From NCBI GenBank assembly GCA_030741355.1, contig JASLVM010000009.1, positions 1 through 51,322 of the forward strand: a DNA stretch of 51,322 bases. Reading direction: 5' to 3'. The notes beneath the pieces are model-generated. The model did not search any database and had not been told where the DNA came from. It worked only from the letters and a program-made list of their open reading frames with translations. The position numbers and the translations under genes were made by a program. Each line of letters starts with the position of its first letter. Positions within the stretch are counted from its first letter, which is position 1. This document shows positions 34,138 through 42,768 of this stretch, in pieces. The stretch comes from Candidatus Poseidonia sp. (GTDB lineage: Archaea; Thermoplasmatota; Poseidoniia; Poseidoniales; Poseidoniaceae).

Positions 34138-35220
34138 ATGGCAGGTCGGGAGCGAAAATACACGCCTCGTGCTCGAACCTCACGTCCCATCGGTGAGTCC
34201 CGGACCTTGAATGCGCCTCCGGGCCAACCACTTGAGCCGCCAACCCAAAAAGACGGGTTGTGGTTTATTGCAGAACCACTCGCTCATCGTTTGCATGAAA
34301 AAAGTGCACTTGGACAACGCGTCAAAGGTGGAATTCTCCTCACTCCCGAGGAGGTCATGTTTTGTCATTGGTACCGCCATGTCCCGCTGCCTGGGGGTCC
34401 TGTTTGGTTTGAGAACCAATTGACAGAAAACGAGAACGTTGCCAAACGGATCATTGCACTCGATGTACTGCGAAATGGAGGTGAACGGGTTGTTCCCGTG
34501 GTCCATCTTCAGGGACGTTTCCCGTCCTTGCCTGAGAGGACATGGGCGATTCGATGGGAGCGCCACGAGGCATGGTCATCACATGCGGGTTTTAGCCAAG
34601 TTCGATTACAACGAACCCACGACCACCTCGATTGGCATGAACTGGACCAATGGGTAGAGGATGTTCTGGCGTGTGGACACGTCGCTGAATTGTGCGTGAT
34701 TGACGAAGAATTTGACACCACCATCTACCATCTGTCGAAAACCAAACCCCATGGCTCACATGACTTGAAGGAGAATTTGAGTCTCGAATTGCACGACGCA
34801 TTGATGGCATCATGTCTTCATGCCACGCCGGTGGAAGGTGGATTTTTCGTCGCTCATGAAGGTCCTTGGCCACTCCCTGCACTTGGCCTCCCTCATTTCT
34901 CAGGCCGCTACCTTCGAGGGGAAGAATTCAGAGCACTCACAGGAAATGTACAACCAGAAGACGCCCTGTATGCTGAACTCCTATCCGCAGGTCTCTTGCT
35001 CCGTCCTGGATTCAAGTATGGCTGTCGTTGGCGAGCCTACGAAGAGGGGATTGAGGTGGCACACGCTCCTTGGTTGGTGCAACCCCAACAGGATGCTCCG
35101 TCAAACTGGGAAGAAGTCTGTTTGGCTGTTCGATTGGCTGAAGGCGTGAACAAGCGTTGGATTTGTGCCTTGCAACACGCTGAAAATCACACATTCTTGA
35201 ACATCCAACGCTCAGGATGA
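34138..35220 (+). CDS. endA: tRNA-splicing endonuclease, two-unit fused form
   Basis: Archaeal intron endonuclease that cuts pre-tRNA at bulge-helix-bulge motifs. At 360 residues it is twice the usual EndA length, as in the alpha2 form where a degenerate N-terminal unit is fused to the catalytic one. The N-terminal unit is visible as GGILLTPEEVMFCHWYRH. The C-terminal unit keeps the catalytic triad: Tyr 301 (KYGCRWRAYEEG), His 309 (VAHAPWLVQ) and Lys 339 (EGVNKRWICAL). ATG 34138 is favoured, with GGAGA 4 nt upstream; ATG 34123 is the alternative. Divergent from the archease operon, which fits shared use in tRNA splicing. The stop overlaps the convergent M6 protease gene by 9 nt. Confidence 0.88.
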   Translation: MAGRERKYTPRARTSRPIGESRTLNAPPGQPLEPPTQKDGLWFIAEPLAHRLHEKSALGQRVKGGILLTPEEVMFCHWYRHVPLPGGPVWFENQLTENENVAKRIIALDVLRNGGERVVPVVHLQGRFPSLPERTWAIRWERHEAWSSHAGFSQVRLQRTHDHLDWHELDQWVEDVLACGHVAELCVIDEEFDTTIYHLSKTKPHGSHDLKENLSLELHDALMASCLHATPVEGGFFVAHEGPWPLPALGLPHFSGRYLRGEEFRALTGNVQPEDALYAELLSAGLLLRPGFKYGCRWRAYEEGIEVAHAPWLVQPQQDAPSNWEEVCLAVRLAEGVNKRWICALQHAENHTFLNIQRSG

Positions 35221-37305
35221 GTCTGATTCGTCAATGGGGCGCCCCCAGGCATCTGTTTCCATCGACGTTGCTTCTTGCTGAATTGCTTGAGGTGGCTGCT
35301 CGGCTGGTGATTCATTTTCTGATGTGGCTCGTGATGGTAGGGCAGAGGTGAGGGCAGAAATCCCGATGATGGTCAGCATCAACCCGATGATTCGTCCAGG
35401 CTCGGTCCACGCGCTCCACCACCGTTCCTCAACGCTGGTTGCCTCCAGTGTGATGTCAATGGACCAAGACATTCCTTCTTCCGTGGTCAATTCCAATGTC
35501 CCATAGACCAACATGTTCTCGGTGAGGAGACCGTTTGGTTGAATGTTCAACTGGTAGATGGAATCGTTGGTCAAAACAACGCTGCTTTCACCGGTGGCCA
35601 CGCGTGAAAGTGGTCCATCTAGGACTACACTGAGTCGTTGTTCACCGTTACCGATTGAATTCAGCGGCACTTCAAGAATGGAGTTGCTTGTGGGATGAAC
35701 CGTATTTTCAAACGTGGCTTCAAGAGGAATCCTGTTCATGATGGAAACCGGGTATTTGAGATCAACAGCATGGCCAGCACAGGTGATGAACCCTTCAACG
35801 GTGAGGAAGGAGTTCGGCGTCCCTTGGCGAGAAAACTCCAATCGTTGGCTGAGTTCGTCCTGCACAAGAACCACCCCTCGCCCGTCAGACGCCGTCAGAT
35901 TACTGGTGCAGGTGTCCGTTTCTCCAACCAATTCAATCTCAATATGTTGATCAGAAAGCAACGTCGCCCCGTGGTCTGGTAAATCCATTTGGAACGGCGG
36001 CGTACAATCCACGGCAGAAAACGAGACCGTGAGGTTATCTTCACCCGAAACCGTAGCCGTCCAAGGAACAAGCAAGCCATCGTGTGTGCGGATTTCAACA
36101 CCTTGTCCTCCAAAGGACGTGCCGTTGAGGAAGACATCGCTTTGTTCTCCTTGGTTCGCACCGCTGACCAAATCACCTTGCATGTCGGCTTCGACAACTT
36201 TCAACCAAGGTTTGTTGGGGTTGGTGTTCACTTCATTGCGCTCGAAATCACCTACGCTCAGGTCGTGATGACTCACGAGTAGACCATGGCCTGGTAGCCG
36301 ACTGTCAAAGCCCGAATCTTTGCGATGTTCAATGAACACGGATTCATCGGGATTCAATGGAATTTTCAAAATTTTACCGGACTCAGTGACGCCGTCCATG
36401 AGGACGCTTGGTCCAATACAAGGTGAGGCTGCCGTGCTTGGCCATGAAAGTTCGAGGGTTTCGATTCGTTCAGGACGAATCAACTCCATATTGGCGCCCG
36501 TGGGCATGGCTGGCCAACGTCCACCGCCGTTCCAGTTGCCGCTCGCCATGATGTCCCAATCACCGGGTCCTTTCCATGATTGAAAACCAACTTGATCGTG
36601 GACAGGGTACAAATCGACGGCTCCCATTTGATGGAGCATTTCGTGGATCATGGTGCCTACGCCGCTTGAACCCGTTTGCAAGCTGGCCATGGTGTAGTGC
36701 TCGATGGCCAAGCCATCCGGTAGAGAAAGAGGGGATTCGAATTCCGTGAAGTGACTCCATATACGATTTTCAATTCCCGGATTTTCTTCCTGGCCTTTGG
36801 TGGTATGCAAGACAAGGAATCGGTCAATCAAATTGTCATCGTTGAGGTCAAACTTCGACCAGTTCACTTCATTGCGCAGATTTGAAACGGCTTCTTCTGC
36901 CAATTGTGCGGGAAGAAAAGTTCCGTCAGAACCGGTGTCTTTTCCATTTTCGTCTCGTCCGTAATCCTGCAGTGATTTCGATGCACGCACCACCTTAGGG
37001 TGAAGTGTGATGTCAAGCGTTGAAACGTTTCCAGATAACTGTTCAATGTAGGGTACAACCGCTTGTCCCAACAGGTTCTCTGCTTCGTCTGGCCCCCAGC
37101 CACTGGTGGCCTGTGATTCATCAAAGTCGACAACGACCACCAACCACCTCTCTTCGTCTTGAAGCGGAACCAACACCGTTTCTTCATCTTCTTCGACCAC
37201 GAGTTGGCCGATGAGCCAGTCCTCAACGATGGCTTCGTTCAGAAAAGCCCACGATGCGGATGTCAAAAAGACAAGGGCGATGAGACCCGCCAGCATCCGC
37301 TTCAT
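35212..37305 (-). CDS. Secreted M6-family metalloprotease, membrane-anchored
   Basis: Zinc endopeptidase of 697 residues related to immune inhibitor A. It has a signal peptide (MLAGLIALVFLTSASWA), a short pro-region, and the catalytic motif HEMLHQMGAVDLYP with zinc ligands His 221 and His 225 and catalytic Glu 222; downstream GPGDWDIMASGNWNG includes the conserved Met-turn. The middle carries beta-sandwich domains, and a C-terminal helix (IIGLMLTIIGISALTSAL, about 638-655) anchors the protein with a polar tail inside the cell. It probably digests extracellular protein for nutrition. ATG 37305 is chosen because GGAG stands upstream and it directly begins the signal peptide; ATG 37323 is possible. 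Expression with the Tat gene upstream on the same strand is possible (65 nt gap). Confidence 0.87.
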   Translation of the reverse strand: MKRMLAGLIALVFLTSASWAFLNEAIVEDWLIGQLVVEEDEETVLVPLQDEERWLVVVVDFDESQATSGWGPDEAENLLGQAVVPYIEQLSGNVSTLDITLHPKVVRASKSLQDYGRDENGKDTGSDGTFLPAQLAEEAVSNLRNEVNWSKFDLNDDNLIDRFLVLHTTKGQEENPGIENRIWSHFTEFESPLSLPDGLAIEHYTMASLQTGSSGVGTMIHEMLHQMGAVDLYPVHDQVGFQSWKGPGDWDIMASGNWNGGGRWPAMPTGANMELIRPERIETLELSWPSTAASPCIGPSVLMDGVTESGKILKIPLNPDESVFIEHRKDSGFDSRLPGHGLLVSHHDLSVGDFERNEVNTNPNKPWLKVVEADMQGDLVSGANQGEQSDVFLNGTSFGGQGVEIRTHDGLLVPWTATVSGEDNLTVSFSAVDCTPPFQMDLPDHGATLLSDQHIEIELVGETDTCTSNLTASDGRGVVLVQDELSQRLEFSRQGTPNSFLTVEGFITCAGHAVDLKYPVSIMNRIPLEATFENTVHPTSNSILEVPLNSIGNGEQRLSVVLDGPLSRVATGESSVVLTNDSIYQLNIQPNGLLTENMLVYGTLELTTEEGMSWSIDITLEATSVEERWWSAWTEPGRIIGLMLTIIGISALTSALPSRATSENESPAEQPPQAIQQEATSMETDAWGRPIDESDSS

Positions 37306-37370
37306 GTTTTCGTCTCCTCGCATCTGCGTTTGAACCTTGGCTGTTCATGTTGATGTTTGATTGGGTTTGT

Positions 37371-38642
37371 TCACAACCTAACGGTGCGGCATGAAGGGAC
37401 GACAATATCTTGTGAAGCATGGTACACGCCCCAGTTCATCTCATCATTTGATAGAAAATGAACACCTCCTTGCAGCCATGCTTTTCCTTCGACCAACTCG
37501 GTCAACATTCTTTCTCGAACTGGAGGGGTAAACAGCGACGGTATCGCAGAAAAAGCACATTGGACATCCAAGCGAGGATGTGGCGAAAGGACACGACGAT
37601 TTTGGATTCCCATGAGGTCCAATCCGTGAACTTGCACGTTGAGTTCCTTCATGTTTTGATGGAATAATGTTGGACATGGGCGCCCATCACAACCTGTGAT
37701 GACAACATCGGTCAACCCCGATTGCAAGGCGTGTTCGAAAAGGATGGTTCTACTGGTTGGGTCCGTGCATATGCTGTTCACTTTGACGGTTGAACATCCT
37801 TCAATATGGGCATGACCGTAGTGACTGTTCGCACCTTCACAAGAACAATCCGCTAACGTGACGCGTCGTCGTCTTCCTTCTCCATCCAATCGTACGACCG
37901 CCTCGCCATGGACAGCGACGGTAGCGTGAAACCAACGGTGCCCCAGAATTTCACTGCTCGTCCAATACGTCGCGAGAAGCGGCAAGAGCATCGAGGCAGC
38001 ATGCTCCGGTATACTCAAGATAAGCAGCAAGCTACCAATGCCGTAAAGTCGCAGTCGCCAGTAATCGGCCGTCTGTGCATTCAACACCCCGAACAAACCC
38101 ATCATCGCAATGGCGTTCCATGTTGCGACAACAACAAAGAAGGCCCAGATGCAATAGGACGCCACCATCAGCATGTCAACAGCACTGTACTGGGCAGACA
38201 GGCCTGCTTGTTGATGCTGCTCGTATCCGAGTTGATAGAGCCGTGGCAAACCTTCCTGTACGAGGGCAAAGGCACCACCGACAAGAAGAACGGTCGTCAA
38301 TCCGAGCCATCTCTTGAGAGCAGCTAATTCAGAGGGAAGTAATCCGGGTTTGGAGAATTGAAGAACCTGAAACAAAATCAAGGGTATGCATGAGAAGATC
38401 GCCAACATCAGACAGGTTAACCACCGAACAGCACTCCATTGAGCAGGGTCGTAGACATTCAGGCAATCACCAACACACGGTTTCAGAGCGCTGAGGACGG
38501 TGTCAAGAACATCATCAACGTAAAGGGACCACACCAACGTGAGCGTTGCGATTGTTGCAAAGACAAGCGTGGTGCGCCATGTGAGTTCATCCAAGTGGGA
38601 TTGAACGGTTCGTTGACGGTCGTGTTCAAGGAGAACCGACAT
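37371..38642 (-). CDS. tatC: TatC fused to an MvhD-like cysteine domain
   Basis: Protein of 423 residues. Residues 1-235 are TatC, the receptor of twin-arginine protein export: QSHLDELTWRTTLVF at the start, FSKPGLLPSELAALKRW with the conserved loop Glu, and six membrane helices in the TatC spacing. After the sixth helix there is about 180 further soluble residues not found in ordinary TatC. They contain DCSCEGA (about 264-268), SICTDPTSRTILFEHALQ and DVVITGCDGRPC (Cys 318 and 323), a pattern resembling MvhD, the iron-sulfur electron-transfer subunit of heterodisulfide reductase-linked hydrogenase (CSGRVDP, VTGCHPGDC). The domain may bind an iron-sulfur cluster. It starts 10 nt after the Reeler-like gene's stop on the same strand. 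Confidence 0.8.
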   Translation of the reverse strand: MSVLLEHDRQRTVQSHLDELTWRTTLVFATIATLTLVWSLYVDDVLDTVLSALKPCVGDCLNVYDPAQWSAVRWLTCLMLAIFSCIPLILFQVLQFSKPGLLPSELAALKRWLGLTTVLLVGGAFALVQEGLPRLYQLGYEQHQQAGLSAQYSAVDMLMVASYCIWAFFVVVATWNAIAMMGLFGVLNAQTADYWRLRLYGIGSLLLILSIPEHAASMLLPLLATYWTSSEILGHRWFHATVAVHGEAVVRLDGEGRRRRVTLADCSCEGANSHYGHAHIEGCSTVKVNSICTDPTSRTILFEHALQSGLTDVVITGCDGRPCPTLFHQNMKELNVQVHGLDLMGIQNRRVLSPHPRLDVQCAFSAIPSLFTPPVRERMLTELVEGKAWLQGGVHFLSNDEMNWGVYHASQDIVVPSCRTVRL

Positions 38643-38652
38643 GCGCCTTCAC

Positions 38653-39609
38653 TCAGACTAAATCGGTGTACTGCTTTGGAGCACGGGCTTGAGCAATCGT
38701 TCGATAGACCCCGTAAATAGCCCATAGAGTCAGCATGCCTGCTACGAGGGCATAGCCCCATGGTTGTCCACTGTCGACCAGATAGGCGAACAGAACAGCC
38801 AAGCCTGCAGCGAGCACACCACGTCGCAGACCTTGAGGAACAGCGAGGCTCTTGTCAAGATGAGTTGGTCCGCCTCCAAATCGACGCTCGTAAAATTCTC
38901 CCTGAATGACTGCAGCGACGATGATCAAGGACAATGTGGTCCAGTAGTAGAGGTTCCCATTGGTGAAGAAGTCGTGTGCAATGCCCTCTTGACGTTCTGC
39001 TTCAACCGCCTCCGGGTCCTCTTCAGCGACGAACAACGAATCGTAGTCGCCAACGCTGATGGTTCGTAGAGAAACATCTTCCTCCGTAGCAATTTCTGTA
39101 GCGCCGGGTGCACTGACGGTGAAGGTCAGGATGTTCCATTTATCGCCTTCATCGAAGTTTCCGTTGCCGTTGACAGCGTTGCCAACGAGTTGGAAGTTTG
39201 CAGGACCTGCATCTTCTGAAGGGGCCGTCCATTGGACAACCCAATCATTACCGGGTTCGGATTGAGAAAGAGCTCCCGGTTTGTCCGCAACGGTTTGACT
39301 TCCCTCACCAGCGATCAATGTACCGATGTCCCCATCCCAAAACAGGAATCCTCCGCCGTCGTTGGATGCATGTTGGAGACTGATGACGAATTCGTAGGTT
39401 TCGCTCACGTTGTAAGCTCGAGGAACACCGGAAACAGAGACCACAACTTCAGTGGATGGTGCTCCACCACCGTGGCAAGTGCATCCCGTTTCGATGACAA
39501 GATTACCACCGTTATCCCATGGGGGTCCGTTGGGGTTTCCCAAAACGGGAGCGACCAGCATCAAAGAGAGAACTACCATCAACGAAAAGTTACGGAAGTT
39601 GCGTCGCAT
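38653..39609 (-). CDS. Membrane-anchored Reeler/choice-of-anchor V-like protein
   Basis: Protein of 318 residues: signal peptide (SLMVVLSLMLVAPVLG), then an extracellular beta-sandwich resembling the Reeler / choice-of-anchor V domain: ETGCTCHGGGAPS, VPRAYNVSETYEFVISLQHA, GGGFLFWDGDIGTL, VVQWTAPSEDAGPANFQLVG and NGNFDEGDKWN. Related domains often carry a CxxCH heme site at the first position; here it is CxCH (Cys 43, Cys 45, His 46), so covalent heme is uncertain. Three C-terminal helices follow (LSLIIVAAVIQGEFY, VLAAGLAVLFAYLVDSG, WGYALVAGMLTLWAIYG). ATG 39609 is set by GGTGA 4 nt upstream and starts the signal peptide. It is 10 nt before the TatC fusion gene, so the two probably function together. 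Confidence 0.78.
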   Translation of the reverse strand: MRRNFRNFSLMVVLSLMLVAPVLGNPNGPPWDNGGNLVIETGCTCHGGGAPSTEVVVSVSGVPRAYNVSETYEFVISLQHASNDGGGFLFWDGDIGTLIAGEGSQTVADKPGALSQSEPGNDWVVQWTAPSEDAGPANFQLVGNAVNGNGNFDEGDKWNILTFTVSAPGATEIATEEDVSLRTISVGDYDSLFVAEEDPEAVEAERQEGIAHDFFTNGNLYYWTTLSLIIVAAVIQGEFYERRFGGGPTHLDKSLAVPQGLRRGVLAAGLAVLFAYLVDSGQPWGYALVAGMLTLWAIYGVYRTIAQARAPKQYTDLV

Positions 39610-39681
39610 GAACTCACCCTGTTTTTTCCACTTGGCCCCGCTCTTTGAATGTTGCTTCAACTTCGTGATTGTTGAGCCCCA

Positions 39682-41103
39682 TCAGATTTCCTTGATGGCG
39701 TTGTTCAAACCGGTCATCATGGCCTTACCGTCGCCAAAGAGCATCATGGTTTTGTCCTCGTAGAACAGGTCGTTGTCAACACCAGCGTATCCCACCGATA
39801 GCGAGCGCTTGATGATGACGACCGTTCGTGCTTGGTCGGCGTCAATGATGGGCATGCCGGCAAGTGGACCTTCCCCACTTCGTGCGGCTGGGTTGCAGGT
39901 GTCGTTGGCTCCAATGACCACGGCCACATCGCATTCTGGGAATTCTGGGTTGATTTCATCCATTTCGATGAGCTTCTCGTAAGGAACATTGGCTTCTGCG
40001 AGAAGGACGTTCATGTGTCCTGGCATTCGACCTGCCACGGGGTGAATGGCGTACTTGACTTCTGTATCGAATTTCTCTTCGAGTAGGTCTCCAAACTCCT
40101 TGACCTGGTGCTGACATTGGGAAACGGCCATGCCGTAGCCGGGGACGATGATCACTTTCTGTGCGCCATCCACCATCATGGCTACCTCGTCGGGGTCGGA
40201 ACCGACCTTGGTTCGGGTTACCGTTTCCTTTGTGCTTCCGCCAAACGACTTGAACAGCACATCTGGTAAGGTTCGGTTCATGGCCTTGCACATGATGAAG
40301 GTCAGAATGAGGCCGGATGCACCCACGAGTGAACCGGCTACAATGAGGACAGGGTTGCTGATGATGAAGCCCGTAAACGCAGCAGCAATTCCCGAAAGGG
40401 AGTTGAGCAACGAAACGACCACGGGCATGTCTGCTCCACCGATGGGGAGAACCAGAACAATACCGAGCAGGCAAGAGATGCCGATGATGGCCCAGAGATA
40501 GTCCGTGTTGGTTGGGTCGTTGATGGACATGACAATCAGGGCCAAGACGCTGATGGTGAGCAGGACTTTGACGGGATTGAGCCAAGAAGGCCCCCACGTT
40601 GGTGTGCTGAACCACTTGCCAAAGATTTCAACACCGCCCTTGAGTTTGAACATGGCGAGAAGTGAACCGGTCAAGGTCATCCAACCCACCAAAGCAGACA
40701 GTCCAGCGGCCACGACGACGACTTGGAGCGTTAGGCCGGTAGGGAGGGCGAGTGTAGTGTCTTCGATGTATTTCCACGTCTCAGAGAGAGCAACAAGCGC
40801 AGAGGCAGCGCCGCCAAACCCGTTGAAGAGCGCGACCAGTTCTGGCATTCCCGTCATCTCAACCTTCACGGCCATGATGATGCCGATGATGGAGCCAACC
40901 ACGAGACCTGCTACGATGAGTTCCCAGTTCATACCACCCTTCGAGAGTTGCATGTCGACCACGGTCGTGATGACAGCCACCAGCATGCCCATGGCACCGT
41001 ATTGGTTGCCGAGGGGCGCCGTTCGTGGGTGGCCGAGTTTCTTCAATCCGAAGATAAAGAGGGCTGCTGAGAGCAAGTATCCCAAAGGAATCCATTCTTC
41101 CAT
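39682..41103 (-). CDS. pntB: NAD(P) transhydrogenase beta subunit
   Basis: Membrane subunit of proton-translocating transhydrogenase, 473 residues, which uses the proton gradient to drive NADPH formation from NADH. The N-terminal half has about nine helices (GYLLSAALFIFGLKKL, VALFNGFGGAASALVAL). The C-terminal NADP-binding domain III shows IIVPGYGMAVSQCQH, YAIHPVAGRMPGHMNVLLAEA, VIGANDTCNPAAR and KRSLSVGYAGVDNDLFY, all diagnostic. ATG 41103 is preferred; GGAGG lies upstream, and it begins the first helix region. It follows the small alpha subunit by 1 nt and ends the pnt operon. Confidence 0.94.
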   Translation of the reverse strand: MEEWIPLGYLLSAALFIFGLKKLGHPRTAPLGNQYGAMGMLVAVITTVVDMQLSKGGMNWELIVAGLVVGSIIGIIMAVKVEMTGMPELVALFNGFGGAASALVALSETWKYIEDTTLALPTGLTLQVVVVAAGLSALVGWMTLTGSLLAMFKLKGGVEIFGKWFSTPTWGPSWLNPVKVLLTISVLALIVMSINDPTNTDYLWAIIGISCLLGIVLVLPIGGADMPVVVSLLNSLSGIAAAFTGFIISNPVLIVAGSLVGASGLILTFIMCKAMNRTLPDVLFKSFGGSTKETVTRTKVGSDPDEVAMMVDGAQKVIIVPGYGMAVSQCQHQVKEFGDLLEEKFDTEVKYAIHPVAGRMPGHMNVLLAEANVPYEKLIEMDEINPEFPECDVAVVIGANDTCNPAARSGEGPLAGMPIIDADQARTVVIIKRSLSVGYAGVDNDLFYEDKTMMLFGDGKAMMTGLNNAIKEI

Positions 41104-41104
41104 C

Positions 41105-41416
41105 TCAAGCCCTCCTGTTCTTGCCGGCAATCATGTTCAGCATACGATTGGTGACGGCAAAACCGCCAACGACGTTGATCATGGCCAGGACCAAAGCAAC
41201 GAAGGCCAGTAATCCTGAAACGGCGGTTTGTCCGCCGTTGTAAGCGACGTTTGCACCAAGGAGTGCTCCGACGACGCTGATGCCGGAAATGGCGTTCGCA
41301 CCGCTCATGAGTGGCGTGTGGAGGGTGGCTGGCACCTTGGTGATGAGTTCAAAACCTAGGAAAATAGCGAGCATAAACAGTGTCAAGTTGGCAATCAGTG
41401 AGGTCTCTGTAATCAT
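41105..41416 (-). CDS. pntA: NAD(P) transhydrogenase alpha subunit, membrane part
   Basis: Protein of 103 residues with three or four helices (LIANLTLFMLAIFLGFELI, AVSGLLAFVALVLAMINVVG) and the conserved PATLHTPLMSGANAISGI and GGFAVTNRMLNMI. It is the C-terminal membrane domain of PntA encoded as a separate gene, as in three-subunit transhydrogenases. Its ATG overlaps the stop of the NAD-binding alpha gene by 4 nt (ATGA), so synthesis is coupled. It forms part of the proton channel with PntB. Confidence 0.93.
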   Translation of the reverse strand: MITETSLIANLTLFMLAIFLGFELITKVPATLHTPLMSGANAISGISVVGALLGANVAYNGGQTAVSGLLAFVALVLAMINVVGGFAVTNRMLNMIAGKNRRA

Positions 41417-42582
41417 TCAACCACCCCCGCAAGGCGAGTTTGTTTTGGATGGATGGTGCCGTCTTTGCAGATGAGCACACCGCCCATGCCGTTGACATAA
41501 AAATCAGAACCTTCCGGAGCACCCACCAGAATATCATCTTCTTCTGAAATCACGACGGCTCCTGATTCTTTGTCGACAAGTGAAGTGTAGAAGGTTGTCA
41601 AGTTGTTGGAATACAACATTGAGGCTGTGTTGGCAAGGGTGCCGGGCAGGTTGGAGGTCCCGACGATGATGACGCCGTTCTCCGTGGTGATGACTTCACC
41701 TTGTACGGTGTTTTCGCAGTTTCCTCCTACATCGGCGTTCATGTCAACCACGACCGCGCCTGATTTGAAGTTAGCAACAGCACTGGCGGGGACGGTGATG
41801 GGGGCTGGCCGACCAAAGATACGAGCGGTAGTGACGATGATGTCGGCGTCCGCAGCCACGCCACACACGGTGTCGTTGACCTTCTGGATGAATTCAGGCG
41901 TAAGCGGTTTGGCGTATCCTGACTCGTCCTCAAAATCGTCCATTCCATCGACTTCAATGAAGCGACCACCCACGGATTCAATTTGTTCTGCTGCAGACTT
42001 TCTCACGTCGGAGGCATAGACGACAGCGCCCAACCGCTTGGCGGTGGCGATGGCTTGCAACCCTGCAACACCGCTGCCCATGATCACGACCTTAGCCGGG
42101 CGAATGGTTCCAGCAGATGTGGTCATCATCGGAATGCCCTTTGGCACCTGTGCTGCACCTAGGAGGACGGCTTTGTATCCTGCAAGGTTGTCTTGACTGG
42201 AATTGACGTCCATGGATTGTGCACGGGAAAGTCGACGTGGAATCATGTCCATTGACAACAACGTGATGTTTGCATCCATGCAGGCTTTGACATATTCTGG
42301 GTGTCGGAAGGGGTCCGAAACACATGCCAGATTCGCACCTGCTGCGATACCTTCCACGCCCGGGAAGCGTATGCAGACGATGTTTTCGCAAGCGAGTGCT
42401 TCCTTTCGGGAAACAATGGATGCACCGGCTGCCTCATAATCAGCGTCGTGATAATTGGCAGCATTGCCGGCTCCGGCTTCAATGAAGACTTCGAAACCGG
42501 CTTTGGTGAGCTTCTTCATGCTCGAAGGGACAATACCGACTCGAGTTTCGCCTTCGGGCTCTTTTGGGACACCAAGTTTCAT
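41413..42582 (-). CDS. pntA: NAD(P) transhydrogenase alpha subunit, NAD-binding part
   Basis: Soluble subunit of 389 residues that binds NAD(H) in the transhydrogenase complex. Motifs: KLGVPKEPEGETRVGIVPSS, YEAAGASIVSRKEAL, LLSMDMIPRRLSRAQSMDV, and the Rossmann segment AKVVIMGSGVAGLQAIATAK with ASDVRKSAAEQIES; GVIIVGTSNLPGTLANTASM is near the end. Related to alanine dehydrogenase, but the order with two membrane-subunit genes settles the identity. ATG 42582 is fixed by GGTGA 4 nt upstream. First gene of the pnt operon. Confidence 0.94.
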   Translation of the reverse strand: MKLGVPKEPEGETRVGIVPSSMKKLTKAGFEVFIEAGAGNAANYHDADYEAAGASIVSRKEALACENIVCIRFPGVEGIAAGANLACVSDPFRHPEYVKACMDANITLLSMDMIPRRLSRAQSMDVNSSQDNLAGYKAVLLGAAQVPKGIPMMTTSAGTIRPAKVVIMGSGVAGLQAIATAKRLGAVVYASDVRKSAAEQIESVGGRFIEVDGMDDFEDESGYAKPLTPEFIQKVNDTVCGVAADADIIVTTARIFGRPAPITVPASAVANFKSGAVVVDMNADVGGNCENTVQGEVITTENGVIIVGTSNLPGTLANTASMLYSNNLTTFYTSLVDKESGAVVISEEDDILVGAPEGSDFYVNGMGGVLICKDGTIHPKQTRLAGVVE

Positions 42583-42642
42583 TCGCTCACCTGCAGATGG
42601 CACCACCGAAAGGGTAGGTGCAAATCGTCCACATGAAGGAGG

Positions 42643-42650
42643 TTTTTAGA
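42643..42650 (-). promoter_or_regulatory. Possible TATA box of the pnt operon
   Basis: On the minus strand TCTAAAAA occurs about 60 nt before the pntA start, in the 186-nt gap between divergent pntA and mdh. It is the most AT-rich block in the gap. A transcription start some 25 nt downstream would leave a short leader with the GGTGA site. The other side of the gap has only a weak TTAT (near 42727) for mdh. Confidence 0.3.
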
Positions 42651-42768
42651 TGCCACGCCTTGATTCACTGTGGCATACTTTCCCCCAGTTCACGAACGAC
42701 CCCTCAAAATCCCTCACCATTGGACTTATGGACTGACCGTAGCAGGTTCTCATCGTTCGGTGAACACC

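Noticed and set aside
39468-39483. CTCH as a c-type heme attachment site
   Set aside because: Canonical site is CxxCH; only CxCH is present, so heme is not claimed.
42583-42768. Possible short peptide gene between pntA and mdh (minus strand, about 35 codons)
   Set aside because: No ribosome site and no coding-like composition; probably divergent promoters.
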